64,000 bases of DNA from M55B129 sp964506505 (GTDB lineage: Bacteria; Bacillota; Dethiobacteria; DTU022). Shown here piece after piece: positions 45,087-54,589 of the stretch (positions within the stretch are counted from its first letter, which is position 1; every line of letters starts with the position of its first letter). The stretch spans positions 1-64,000 of the forward strand of contig CAZDKY010000021.1 in the NCBI GenBank assembly GCA_964506505.1, in the 5' to 3' direction. Under the pieces are notes generated by a model. That model was not told where the DNA came from. It saw only the letters and a program-made list of their open reading frames with translations, and ran no database searches. Made by a program: the position numbers and the translations under genes.

Positions 45087-46667
45087 TTATTCCCATTCTA
45101 TCGTTCCGGGAGGTTTGGAAGTAATATCATAAACCACCCTGGCCGCTTCGGGGATTTCACCGGTGATGCGGGCAGACACTTTTTCCAGAAGATCATGAGG
45201 CAGACGGGCCCAGTCGGCAGTCATAGCATCCTCGGAAACAACCGCCCGCAGGGCAATTACCGGGCCATAATGGCGGTCATCCCCCTTCACTCCAACCACA
45301 TTAATCCCCGTTAAAACGGCAAAATACTGCCATAATTCTCCGTCCTGCCCAGCTTTGCTTACCTCTTCACGAAAAATAGCATCTGCTTTCTGCAGCAGGG
45401 TTAATTTTTCAGCAGTTATCTCACCGATTATGCGCACAGCCAGTCCGGGCCCCGGAAAGGGTTGTCTTTTCAAAATTGATTCGGGCAATCCCAGTTCGGC
45501 ACCCACCAGCCGGACCTCATCCTTAAAAAGTTCCCGCAGCGGTTCGATGAGATCAAAACCCAGTTCTTCAGGCAGGCCGCCAACGTTATGGTGCGATTTT
45601 ATGACGGCAGCACCTTTTACCGTACCGCTCTCGATAATATCCGGATATATCGTCCCCTGGGCCAGGCACGAAATATCGCCCATGGAAAGGGCCTTTTCCT
45701 TGAAAACCGCAATAAATTCTGCACCGATGATTTTTCTTTTCTCCTCCGGATCAGTAACCCCGGCCAGCTTCTGCAGGAAGCGCTCCCGGGCGTCAATATG
45801 CATGAACCGACCACGCAGCCTCTCACTGAAAAGCCTGCTGACCTGCCGGGCTTCATCAAGTCTGAGCAGCCCGTGATCGACAAATATATATTTAGCTCTC
45901 TCTCCAAGAGCCCGGTCGAGCATAAAAGCAACCACCGTCGAATCAACCCCACCGCTCAAAGCACAAACGACTTTATCCTTTTTGCCAACAGCCTGCCTGA
46001 TCTCGAGCACGGCATCTTCGACAAAACTGCGTGGGCTCCAGGTTCGGATGCACCGGCAAACATTGTAAAGAAAGCTCTGCAGAATACTGCCTCCTCCCGG
46101 GGTGTGAAATACCTCGGGGTGAAATTGAACTCCGTATATCTTTCGGTCATGATCGCCGATGGCCGCAATGGCACCGTTTTCGGTGCGGGCCAGTACCGAA
46201 AATCCGTTAGGCGCTTCCAGGACTTCGTCCTGGTGGCTCATCCATCCATAGAGCGATTCCCTGCTTTTGAAAAGGTCATCTATAAAAAGTGGTTCAGCCT
46301 CGATTATCTCGAAAGTAGTCCTGCCAAATTCCGAACGGTTACCCTTTTTTACTGTTCCGCCAAGATCCCGTGCTAACAGTTGCATGCCATAGCATATTCC
46401 CAAAACGGGAATTCCTCCCGTATATATTTTAGGATCGCACTGCGGCGCATCGGGACCGTAAACGCTGGCGGGACTACCCGAGAGGATGATGCCGGCCGGC
46501 TCGGCCTCTTCGATTTCATTCCAGGGAGTATTGTGAGGCATCAGTTCACAATAAACCCCGGCTTCTCTTATCCTGCGGGCTATGAGCATGCTGTACTGAC
46601 CGCCAAAATCAAGGATAATTACTTTCTCACGCATACTGGTTGATTTCTCAGAAAGAAAATGTTCCAT
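45087..46667 (-). CDS. guaA: GMP synthase (glutamine-hydrolysing)
   Basis: The 526-residue protein has an amidotransferase domain (LDFGGQYSMLIARRIRE near 20, nucleophile in GICYGMQLL near 92, FHPE near 180), an ATP pyrophosphatase domain (SGGVDST near 240), and the C-terminal dimerisation domain ending PPGTIEWE. It turns XMP into GMP. The ATG at 46667 is supported by GGAAGGAGA at seven bases' distance, giving an 11-residue head before the usual start. Confidence 0.97.
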   Translation of the reverse strand: MEHFLSEKSTSMREKVIILDFGGQYSMLIARRIREAGVYCELMPHNTPWNEIEEAEPAGIILSGSPASVYGPDAPQCDPKIYTGGIPVLGICYGMQLLARDLGGTVKKGNRSEFGRTTFEIIEAEPLFIDDLFKSRESLYGWMSHQDEVLEAPNGFSVLARTENGAIAAIGDHDRKIYGVQFHPEVFHTPGGGSILQSFLYNVCRCIRTWSPRSFVEDAVLEIRQAVGKKDKVVCALSGGVDSTVVAFMLDRALGERAKYIFVDHGLLRLDEARQVSRLFSERLRGRFMHIDARERFLQKLAGVTDPEEKRKIIGAEFIAVFKEKALSMGDISCLAQGTIYPDIIESGTVKGAAVIKSHHNVGGLPEELGFDLIEPLRELFKDEVRLVGAELGLPESILKRQPFPGPGLAVRIIGEITAEKLTLLQKADAIFREEVSKAGQDGELWQYFAVLTGINVVGVKGDDRHYGPVIALRAVVSEDAMTADWARLPHDLLEKVSARITGEIPEAARVVYDITSKPPGTIEWE

Positions 46668-46689
46668 AAGTGGGTCTCCTTCCTTTTAT

Positions 46690-48114
46690 CTAATGACCTT
46701 CATCGGGATAATGACCCGTAAAGCAGGCCGTGCAATAATTTTCCGCACCTCTGCCGGCAGAGCTGTACAGATCTTCCGCCCTGGCAAAGGTCACTGAGTC
46801 AGCCCCAATTGAAGCAGCAAGGTAAGACAGGCTTTCTCCGGGCACTGCCAGATCAGATGCCACGGGAATGTCAATACCATAATAACACGGGAAGCGATAA
46901 GGTGGTGAAGCTATGCAGAGATGAACTGTAGCAGCGCCGGCAGCGCGGAGAAGTTCAATCAGCACCCTGGCCGTGGTTCCCCGCACCAGGGAATCATCAA
47001 CAAGGGCTACCCGTTTACCCTTGATTAAAGCAGTAATGGGATTGAATTTCAGACGGACGGCCTCTTCACGCCCGGCCCTTGTGGGCTCAATAAAAGTACG
47101 CCCCAGGTATGGATTACGGTGTATCGCCCATTCCAGAGGGATCCCCAGTTCATCGGCCAGGCCGATCCCCGCCGATATTCCTGAATCCGGTGATGGAACT
47201 ACCAGATCCACGGAAGCAGGAATGCGTCCGGCCAGTTTCCGCCCCACTTTTTTGCGGAAAATGTGAACGCTTACCCCATCGATGACGCTGTCAGGCCGGG
47301 CAAAATAAACATATTCGAAGATACAGAGGGAAGCTTTCTCGGCCGCGGGAACAGAGAACGAACTTAAAACTCCACCGGCCGTGGAAACTATTTCCCCGGG
47401 TTTGATATCTCTTACAAAGGAGGCCCCCACCGTATCAAGAGCCGCCGTTTCAGAAGCAAAAACCGTGGCTCCATTCAACCTGCCGAGAACAAGAGGTCGA
47501 AACCCGCCCGGATCGCGAAAGGCAACTACTTCCCGGCCGTCTGTGGCCACGGCAGCGTATGCACCTTGAATAAGAGGAACCGCTTTGCGTACCGCCTCAC
47601 CCAGACCCCCGCGGCGATATTGGAAAATATAGGTCAGAATGATTTCACTGTCCGAGGTGCTGTGAAAAATATGACCTTCTTCAAGTAATTTTTGATGGAG
47701 AACTGCCGTATTGGTCAGGTTGCCGTTATGAGCCAAAGCGATTGCACTCCCGTCGCGGGAACGCGCCAGCAATGGCTGGGCGTTGGCCGGTTTGTTTGAA
47801 CCGGTAGTGGAATATCGGACATGGCCGAGGATCGTATCGGCCGTGATTGATGTAAGAGAGCGGCGGGTAAAAACCCGGTCAACCAGCCCCATACCTTTCA
47901 GCAGAACCAGCCCTTCCGGACTACCATATGCCATACCGGCGCTTTCCTGCCCCCGGTGCTGCAACGCAAGCAATCCCAGGTAAGCAAGAATTGCCGCCCT
48001 TCCCGGGCCCCGGTAACCGGCAAGGGCAAATATCCCACACTTTTCCCGCGGTTTTCCCGGAGCTTCTTTTACAAAACCGGCGTGATTATTTACGGTTTTA
48101 TCGATCTGCGGCAT
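46690..48114 (-). CDS. purF: Amidophosphoribosyltransferase PurF (iron-sulfur type)
   Basis: The 474-residue enzyme starts purine synthesis. A propeptide of about 25 residues precedes the nucleophile in KCGIF. The PRPP-binding loop is VALVDDSLVRGTT near 350. C-terminal YCTACF and CIFEYVYF in the middle match the [4Fe-4S]-containing B. subtilis class. It lies 22 bases upstream of guaA, so the two purine genes are one transcript. Confidence 0.96.
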   Translation of the reverse strand: MPQIDKTVNNHAGFVKEAPGKPREKCGIFALAGYRGPGRAAILAYLGLLALQHRGQESAGMAYGSPEGLVLLKGMGLVDRVFTRRSLTSITADTILGHVRYSTTGSNKPANAQPLLARSRDGSAIALAHNGNLTNTAVLHQKLLEEGHIFHSTSDSEIILTYIFQYRRGGLGEAVRKAVPLIQGAYAAVATDGREVVAFRDPGGFRPLVLGRLNGATVFASETAALDTVGASFVRDIKPGEIVSTAGGVLSSFSVPAAEKASLCIFEYVYFARPDSVIDGVSVHIFRKKVGRKLAGRIPASVDLVVPSPDSGISAGIGLADELGIPLEWAIHRNPYLGRTFIEPTRAGREEAVRLKFNPITALIKGKRVALVDDSLVRGTTARVLIELLRAAGAATVHLCIASPPYRFPCYYGIDIPVASDLAVPGESLSYLAASIGADSVTFARAEDLYSSAGRGAENYCTACFTGHYPDEGH

Positions 48115-48145
48115 TCCCCAATCCGTAATCTCTTTTCAATCGTTT

Positions 48146-49459
48146 CTAAATACTCTGGTCAGCAAAGCTTCGACCCGAACCATCCAATTTAATCTTGTAC
48201 AATGTATCATCTTCGTCGTGATCAAGATAATAGATCCAATCACCAGCCACTACTATGTATCGTACCGCTTCCGGGGTAACCTGTTCCAGGCCGCTCCCAT
48301 CAGTTCTTATCCTGGTCAGGGCAAAACCTTCATCTTCTGCAGCATAATAAAGCCATTCGCCAACCAGGTTGACAAACCAGGCCGGGTAATCAGTCAACAC
48401 TTCTTTTTCCGTTCCGTCAATACGAATCCTGTAAAGACGGGAATTATCATCCATATTGTTGTAATATATCCAACCGTCATCTGATACGTTTAGCCCGCCG
48501 GATGGTTCAGTATTAACCTGCTCCTTCTCCGTCCCATCAGTCTTCATCCGATAGATAGTTTCATTGTCGTCGACATTAACATAATAAAGCCAGTCGCCAA
48601 CCGCATTGAGGAACCAGGCTGCATCGTCTCCCAGGCGCACCTGCGAGCCACCATCAGCATTGATACTGTAAATCCTGTTTTGATCATTTTCATTGAGATA
48701 AAAAAGTTGACTGTCAACAAGAGTGACAAACCAGGCCCCTTCGTCAGTCATGGACGTGCGTTCACTGCCATCAGTCTTAATGCGGTAAAGACGGTTACCA
48801 TCGTCACGGTTGCTGTAAAAGACCCAGCTCCCGATGCTGTTGATAAACCAGGCGGAATCGGCGCTGAGTAGACGGACGCCTCCTGAATAATCGGCATAAG
48901 CCAAAGCCCCACCCTCGTTGCTGCGGAAAATTATCCCATTTGAAACAGAAACAGCCAGACCACCATTGATAATATTACCGGCTGTGTTTCCCCTGCCCGA
49001 AAGAAAGAGTGAATCGCTTTCTTCGACCGGTTCCTCTACGGGATCCCACGGAGATTCTTCAACCGTTTCCTCCACCTGAGTAGCCGGGACTATATGATCC
49101 TCTTCAGCCTGTTCGGCACCATGGTAAAAAACAAAATAGTAGATCGCTCCCGCGGCAACCAGCAGGAATAGTACAGCGGCAATAACAATAACAGGTCTCA
49201 TATTTTTCTTTCTGGCAGAGCCCTTTCCTGCTGCCTTCTCTGTCCCGGTTCCAGCAGGTGGAGGCGGTGCAGAGTTCACAAAATCGGGGATGCCGGTAAG
49301 CCCGGGCACATGATCAGCCCTGGTCCAATCGCCAAGTGCCTGATGCCAGACCTTGTCAGCCGGCTCGATCTTGCCAGTCTTTGATTTCTCCCAGAGCTGT
49401 TGCCAGCTGAAAGGACCGCTCTGTTGATCGTCTTTATACAAATACCAGCCTTCAGTCAT
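48146..49459 (-). CDS. GYF_2-domain membrane protein with DUF5050 beta-propeller
   Basis: The 437-residue protein has an N-terminal GYF_2 domain (WYLYKDDQQSGPFSWQQL, residues 5-55), a Pro/Lys-rich linker, one membrane helix (residues 87-112), and an outside region of repeated units of the form WLYYVNxDDNxxIYRMKTDG typical of DUF5050 propellers (about residues 160-435). The GYF-like head would be cytoplasmic and the propeller outside. It lies directly after the lgt-like gene. Its architecture start matches that of the 817-residue protein two genes upstream. Function unknown. Confidence 0.8.
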   Translation of the reverse strand: MTEGWYLYKDDQQSGPFSWQQLWEKSKTGKIEPADKVWHQALGDWTRADHVPGLTGIPDFVNSAPPPPAGTGTEKAAGKGSARKKNMRPVIVIAAVLFLLVAAGAIYYFVFYHGAEQAEEDHIVPATQVEETVEESPWDPVEEPVEESDSLFLSGRGNTAGNIINGGLAVSVSNGIIFRSNEGGALAYADYSGGVRLLSADSAWFINSIGSWVFYSNRDDGNRLYRIKTDGSERTSMTDEGAWFVTLVDSQLFYLNENDQNRIYSINADGGSQVRLGDDAAWFLNAVGDWLYYVNVDDNETIYRMKTDGTEKEQVNTEPSGGLNVSDDGWIYYNNMDDNSRLYRIRIDGTEKEVLTDYPAWFVNLVGEWLYYAAEDEGFALTRIRTDGSGLEQVTPEAVRYIVVAGDWIYYLDHDEDDTLYKIKLDGSGRSFADQSI

Positions 49460-50284
49460 TTAAACCGCCTCCCGATTCTTTGTCAACCTTATCATTTTAT
49501 ATAACCAGCAAGTAAATATCAATAAAGCCAGGCCGTAGACCAGAGGCCCGCGGACCAGGTTTGATAAATGGCTGGCCTGGGAAAAGTCGCGAAAAAAATA
49601 AGTAATAAACCGTCCCATCGTAAAAACAAGACCGAATACGGCCGCCGCCACCCCATCACCGGGCCTTCTCCGGTAAACCAGCCATGAGACCAGAGCTGCC
49701 AGCAATCCAGCAGCCATTTCGTAAAGCTGGGTCGGATGAACAGGCTGCGGTATTAATAAAAAAGGTGATTCTGAAAAATAAACCTGGTTGATATGAACAG
49801 GCGAACCGATAGGGAAAACCACTGCCCAGGGTAAATCAGTTACTTTCCCGTAACAACAACCGTTTAAAAAACAGCCAATTCTTGTTATCGCCGCTCCTAT
49901 ACCAACATGGGGAGCCAAACGATCAGTCAATTCCAGGAAAGGCAAAACTAATATTTTGGCTATCAGCCACCAGGAAAACAAAGCGGCAGCAAGACCGCCA
50001 AAGAGAGTAAAATTGCGAAAACTGACTTTACTCAACAGGGCGGGATTGGCAATAATTTCCTCAAAATAAAGCAGTCCATAGAGCAATCGTGCCCCAATGA
50101 AAAAAGACGTTATTAACACGACCAGGATGGCAGTTGTTTTAAACAATCCCAGGCGGCAATGGCGAAAATGGTACACTGCGGCCACTACCAGGTATAAGAG
50201 TGTCACCATCCCAAAAAAACGGTAGGCAGTGACGGGAATAACGCTGCCGTCACCCAGGCTGATAGTAAAAAGAACAGGGTGCAT
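49460..50284 (-). CDS. Prolipoprotein diacylglyceryl transferase (Lgt) family protein
   Basis: The roughly 274-residue protein has seven or so membrane helices and the Lgt signature RIGCFLNGCCYGKVTDLPWAV-like region near residues 135-155, followed by HPTQLYE near 190. It transfers diacylglycerol to lipobox cysteines, or is a paralogue with a special client. The ATG at 50284 (MHPVLFTISLG) is chosen because AAGGAG lies seven bases upstream; a frame from TTG at 50326 lacks a site. It lies between two GYF_2 genes, not with the usual lgt neighbours. Confidence 0.8.
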   Translation of the reverse strand: MHPVLFTISLGDGSVIPVTAYRFFGMVTLLYLVVAAVYHFRHCRLGLFKTTAILVVLITSFFIGARLLYGLLYFEEIIANPALLSKVSFRNFTLFGGLAAALFSWWLIAKILVLPFLELTDRLAPHVGIGAAITRIGCFLNGCCYGKVTDLPWAVVFPIGSPVHINQVYFSESPFLLIPQPVHPTQLYEMAAGLLAALVSWLVYRRRPGDGVAAAVFGLVFTMGRFITYFFRDFSQASHLSNLVRGPLVYGLALLIFTCWLYKMIRLTKNREAV

Positions 50285-50326
50285 TGATACTCCTTGGGCT
50301 GCTAAGAACAGTCCTTCCGGGACCAA

Positions 50327-52780
50327 TTACGGGCTGACTCGCTGAACCCGCCAGACTCCGGACATAACATCTGGTTTATTGTTGCCTGCAGGTACCGAAA
50401 AAGTACCACTCAGGGTATCCTGGCCACTCGGCTGGCCGGTAAAGATCATTTCCAACCCTTCATCGGAAAAACTGAATCTAACCGTTCCATTCTCATAAAC
50501 AGCCTCAATGTAATGATCCTCCGATGCCTCAGCAGCATTTTCTTCCGGCAGAACTGCATCAAATTGAATCAAAGCTGAACCGGTATAGAAATTTTCTGTT
50601 TCCGTCTCCTTGAATTCCAGAACCATGGGAACATCATTATCCAGGAGGGTCTGCATTAATTCTTTAATCGCTTCGATCATCATCTGGAACATCGCTTCAC
50701 CAAGATTTTCCTCGCAGCCATCCACTGCTTCTTCCGCTTCCGGTGAGGGGTTTGGACTATCCATTTCGAGAAAAGCGGAATAGGTGAGCATCCAGTTCCC
50801 TTCCCATCTGCCGGCAAGCTCGGGTGCTTCCATATCAAAAACAACTTCAACCACTCCGCCAGGATCCGGAAGCTTCAGATCAACTTCCATCTCGTCTTCC
50901 CCATCGGGCCCGAGGCCGGAAAGGACCACTTTCCCTGAAGGCTCTGCATTCATCAATCCTAAAAGGGTGCACTGCATTTCCCAGATCCCGTCTTCATCAG
51001 TAAATCCGGACCAGAGATCCTGGTTGCGACCCATATCAATGGCCACCGGCAGTTCTTCGATTTTAATCGGCGCTTCTGATTCTTCCATTTCTTCAGGAAC
51101 AACCACCCGAACCCTGATTTTATAAACGCTGTTCAGCATGCGGGTTATACGACGCGCTTCGTTGTTGTAGAAGCTCTCCGTCCGTTCATATCTGATCTGG
51201 CGGGCCAGACGTCGAAATACCGGCTGCAGTGAATTGACCAGCTCAGCCTTATGATTCTCGGCAATACTTTTTTCCAGGGGAGGATTGTCACCGCCCGAGT
51301 AGCTAAAACCCTGACCCATATCGCCAAAGACAAAACTCATCCCCTGGGGATCATTCCAAAAGGCGTAGACATAACTATCAATTGCTTCGGCAATCTTCTT
51401 TTCGGCCTCGGCGGGAGAAGAAGAATCTTTAGTGATCCAGTAAAAAGTTTTGTACCAGCCAACATTATTTTTTACTTTAAAACCGGGAAGGGTCGAATAT
51501 TTCGAGTTCCGGTAATAATACTTTTTATAGGCATCAACATACATCTGCTCGCGACCGGCAATAGCCGTGGTGGCAAATTTGTTGAGGCTGTAATCAATGG
51601 CAAAAACGCCTACCGAAGCAATCTTCATTGCTGAAGTGCCCCATTTACCCAGGGCATAATTACCAAGATCTTTGGTAAACCCAAGAACGGCCGGTGCGGT
51701 ATTGTCCTGATCGAGATTAATGGCCAAATTGACAAAGGCTAAACCGAGCCCCATCTCACCCATGGCACTATTGATGCTGTTAAGGGTAGAGACTGCAAGT
51801 ACTTCTTCCAGGAAGGTAGACCCGGTTCCGATTATCCCAAACATCTCAGTCGCCGAGTCCCAACCCATTTTGACCGCACCATCGCCGGGAGTACCTCCTG
51901 AACCCATTTCAGAAAGAAGCTCAGCAACTTCATCCGTTTCAAGACTGTAAACACTTGCCGGTAAGAATATCGGCCGGCTTACCATGGCCATTGGCGAATC
52001 GGGATCGCTCGATGAACGCTTCACTTTAGCAAAATCTGTCAAATGATAAGTATATAGAGTGAGGACATTTTTTGCCGGATCCAGATCATGAACTACCTGA
52101 TCCCAGGTTCCGCTTTCCTCATTATAATAGAGGGCACCATAATAATATTCAGCGCTTTCACCCTGGGGAATGTCCGACAGCTCATAGGGCATTTCAATCT
52201 CCAACACTCCGGGAAGTTCCTGATAATCACCCAGGGTTATTTTGTAAACCTCTTCCAGTTCTGCATCTGCAGGCCTTGTTTCGTAATCACCGAGGAAGGT
52301 CACATTGAGATCGGTCGGCTCTTCAAGCATATCTCCGGGTATTTTGACCATCACAGAACCTTCGCGGCCAAAAATTTGTTCTTCTTCCGAAGGCTCGACA
52401 GTGGTGGAAATAAGAACCTTGTCCCTTCCGCCAAAAGAAAGGAAAGGAAGATCAAGAAAGGTCACAACGATAAAAAGCAAAGCAGCCAGCATGATCACTC
52501 CCCCGCCGATTAAACCTATTATCAACAGGGAATTTTTCTTTGGAACCTCTTCTGCCTGTCCGGTATTATTCGATTCAACCGGGTTGTAATCGGGCGCAGG
52601 GGGAACATTTGAACCGGTAAGCTCCGGAATACGGTTTGCCCGCTGCCAGCTTCCCAGTTCACTGCTCCAAAGATAATCGTCATCCCTGATATTGCCCGTA
52701 TGATAAAAATATAGAATTTCTTCCCAGCTGTAGGGTCCCTGTTTTTCCCCGGAACGACTGAAATACCATTGACCTGACAA
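50327..52780 (-). CDS. Large GYF_2-domain membrane protein of unknown function
   Basis: The 817-residue protein starts with a GYF_2 domain (WYFSRSGEKQGPYSWEEI, residues 5-55), a short linker and one membrane helix (about 85-108). The outside part begins with a ZU5-like beta region (VMVKIPGDML, YYYGALYYNEESGTWDQVVHD, residues 125-260), then a helical middle (270-540) and beta-rich C-terminal parts. No enzyme motif is recognised. It is the first of three genes with the Lgt-like protein and the DUF5050 protein. Confidence 0.7.
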   Translation of the reverse strand: MSGQWYFSRSGEKQGPYSWEEILYFYHTGNIRDDDYLWSSELGSWQRANRIPELTGSNVPPAPDYNPVESNNTGQAEEVPKKNSLLIIGLIGGGVIMLAALLFIVVTFLDLPFLSFGGRDKVLISTTVEPSEEEQIFGREGSVMVKIPGDMLEEPTDLNVTFLGDYETRPADAELEEVYKITLGDYQELPGVLEIEMPYELSDIPQGESAEYYYGALYYNEESGTWDQVVHDLDPAKNVLTLYTYHLTDFAKVKRSSSDPDSPMAMVSRPIFLPASVYSLETDEVAELLSEMGSGGTPGDGAVKMGWDSATEMFGIIGTGSTFLEEVLAVSTLNSINSAMGEMGLGLAFVNLAINLDQDNTAPAVLGFTKDLGNYALGKWGTSAMKIASVGVFAIDYSLNKFATTAIAGREQMYVDAYKKYYYRNSKYSTLPGFKVKNNVGWYKTFYWITKDSSSPAEAEKKIAEAIDSYVYAFWNDPQGMSFVFGDMGQGFSYSGGDNPPLEKSIAENHKAELVNSLQPVFRRLARQIRYERTESFYNNEARRITRMLNSVYKIRVRVVVPEEMEESEAPIKIEELPVAIDMGRNQDLWSGFTDEDGIWEMQCTLLGLMNAEPSGKVVLSGLGPDGEDEMEVDLKLPDPGGVVEVVFDMEAPELAGRWEGNWMLTYSAFLEMDSPNPSPEAEEAVDGCEENLGEAMFQMMIEAIKELMQTLLDNDVPMVLEFKETETENFYTGSALIQFDAVLPEENAAEASEDHYIEAVYENGTVRFSFSDEGLEMIFTGQPSGQDTLSGTFSVPAGNNKPDVMSGVWRVQRVSP

Positions 52781-52989
52781 CGGCCTTCAACTCCTTTGCC
52801 TGAAGGAATATTTAAGATTGAACTGCTTCATTGACATATTTAACTCTGCACCACTTGCAGTTGCCAGAATGATCTTTTGTTTGGATTGATGTTTAATCAT
52901 AGCAACATTTTTCCGCTCCTGTCAATTACCTCACTCCAGTATTTTTAATTATGATGCGACAGGTTACCATGTTTATATAAAAATTTTTG

Positions 52990-53018
52990 TTGACAAAAAT
53001 TAAAACACCCTGTATACT
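52990..53018 (+). promoter_or_regulatory. glnA promoter
   Basis: TTGACA (52990-52995) and TATACT (53013-53018), 17 bases apart, make a near-consensus housekeeping promoter; transcription should begin near 53025. Confidence 0.85.
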
Positions 53019-53023
53019 TTTTT

Positions 53024-53085
53024 CGGGCAAAGACGCCCGCTTGAACAGCATTAAGTGCTGTCAGCGGGCGTCTTTACTTTTATTA
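53024..53085 (+). promoter_or_regulatory. glnA leader attenuator with ANTAR-type hexaloop hairpin
   Basis: A terminator stem AAAGACGCCCGCT (53029-53041) with AGCGGGCGTCTTT (53063-53075) is followed by a T-rich stretch. Its left arm also forms the small hairpin CGGGC-AAAGAC-GCCCG (53024-53039), whose six-base loop has A first and G fourth, the signature of ANTAR protein targets. A second small hairpin (ACAGC/GCTGT, 53045-53061) lies in the terminator loop but its loop does not fit the consensus. The two folds exclude each other, so protein binding would prevent termination and allow glnA expression. Confidence 0.75.
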
Positions 53086-53113
53086 TCTAATCTATTTGAA
53101 GGAGCTGTTAGTT

Positions 53114-54442
53114 ATGGGAATGACCAGAGACGATGTCCTGGCAATAGCCAGGGAAGCGGGAGTGAAGTTCATCCGGCTGCAGTTTACCGACCTGGTAGGA
53201 CAGTTAAAAAATGTGGCAATCACTAACGAACAATTGCCCAAGGCCCTTGACGGAGAGTTGATGTTCGACGGTTCATCTATTGAGGGCTTTGTGAGGATCG
53301 AAGAATCAGATATGTACCTGCGGCCGGATCTCGATACTTTTGCTGTTTTCCCCTGGAGCCCCCAGGAAAACGGTGTAGCGAGGCTGATGTGCGACGTTTA
53401 TACTCCCGAGGGGGAACCCTTTGCCGGCTGCCCTCGCAGTCAGCTACAGAAAATGATTGCCCTGGCCGCCAAAGAAGGTTATACCATGAATTGCGGGCCG
53501 GAAGCTGAATTTTTCATGTTTCATACAGACGAAAACGGGGCTCCAACTCTCCATACTCACGACCAGGGAGGATATTTCGACCTGGCGCCTACTGATCGCG
53601 GCGAAAGCGCCCGCCGTGACATGGTTCTCGGCCTTGAACAGATGGGCCTTGAAATTGAAGCTTCCCACCATGAAGTTGCTCCCGGTCAGCATGAAATTGA
53701 CTTTAAATACAGCAATGCCCTGCGCACTGCCGATGATCTTTCAACGTTTCGGTTTGTAGTAAGGACAATTGCCCAGAGGCACGGGCTATATGCCACCTTC
53801 ATGCCCAAACCGATTGCCATGATCAACGGGTCCGGGATGCATACCCACCTTTCGCTATTTAAAAATGGGAAAAATATTTTTTACGACCCCTCCGCTCCCG
53901 ATGAGATGAGCCAGGAGATGCTCTGGTTTATCGGAGGACTGCTTAAACATGCCCGCGGTTTCACCGCAGTGACTAACCCTCTGGTTAACTCATACAAGCG
54001 GCTGGTACCCGGTTATGAAGCTCCGGTATATATTGCCTGGTCACACCGCAACCGCAGCCCTCTTGTCAGGGTCCCGGCCAGGAGAGGAATCGGCACCCGG
54101 GTGGAACTGCGCAGCCCTGATCCTTCCTGCAACCCTTACCTTGCTTTCGCCGTAATGCTGAGAGCCGGACTGGATGGTATCCTGAATAAAATTGAGCCGC
54201 CTGAACCGGTAAACCTGAATATTTACGAGTTGTCCGATGATGAAAAGATCGATCACAATATTGAAAGTCTTCCGGGGACCCTGCACGAAGCAATCCTCGA
54301 ACTGGACAATGATATGATAATTCGAGAAGCGCTGGGAGAACACATATATGATCGTTTCCGCTATGGACGGGTGAAGGAATGGCTGGAATACCGTATCCAG
54401 GTCCACAACTGGGAAATTGAACATTACCTGGCCCGGTTTTAA
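53114..54442 (+). CDS. glnA: Glutamine synthetase type I
   Basis: The 442-residue enzyme has family motifs FDGSSIEGF near 62, the ATP and glutamate-binding NxxxxSYKRLVPGYEAPVYIAWS near 300, and PDPSCNPYLAF near 345. The length and lack of an adenylation-tail tyrosine motif fit the GSI-alpha group of Gram-positives. ATG at 53114 is supported by GAAGGAG nine bases upstream. The ANTAR gene follows, as in the clostridial glnA-nitR arrangement. Confidence 0.96.
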   Translation: MGMTRDDVLAIAREAGVKFIRLQFTDLVGQLKNVAITNEQLPKALDGELMFDGSSIEGFVRIEESDMYLRPDLDTFAVFPWSPQENGVARLMCDVYTPEGEPFAGCPRSQLQKMIALAAKEGYTMNCGPEAEFFMFHTDENGAPTLHTHDQGGYFDLAPTDRGESARRDMVLGLEQMGLEIEASHHEVAPGQHEIDFKYSNALRTADDLSTFRFVVRTIAQRHGLYATFMPKPIAMINGSGMHTHLSLFKNGKNIFYDPSAPDEMSQEMLWFIGGLLKHARGFTAVTNPLVNSYKRLVPGYEAPVYIAWSHRNRSPLVRVPARRGIGTRVELRSPDPSCNPYLAFAVMLRAGLDGILNKIEPPEPVNLNIYELSDDEKIDHNIESLPGTLHEAILELDNDMIIREALGEHIYDRFRYGRVKEWLEYRIQVHNWEIEHYLARF

Positions 54443-54472
54443 CAGGCATCGGGATAACTAATAAGTATCGGC

Positions 54473-54499
54473 CGAAAACCGCCCGCCGGGGCGGTTTTC
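54473..54499 (+). terminator. Terminator after glnA
   Basis: GAAAACCGCCC and GGGCGGTTTTC pair around a short GCCG-type loop, followed by CTGCTG rather than a long T-run; the stem itself ends in TTTTC. The ANTAR gene downstream may have its own promoter near TATAATATAAC at 54544. Confidence 0.65.
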
Positions 54500-54589
54500 C
54501 TGCTGTCCGGACCGATTAATTCCCGTAGCTAATACTGACCATGGTATAATATAACAGTGAAAAACATCTTCAGGATGGAAAGGTAAATC

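Larger units (their letters stand above)
52781..53113. other. Divergent intergenic region with the glnA promoter and leader
   Basis: The left 200 bases are AT-rich with no gene; the right part holds the glnA promoter (52990-53018) and attenuator (53024-53085) described separately. Confidence 0.7.
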
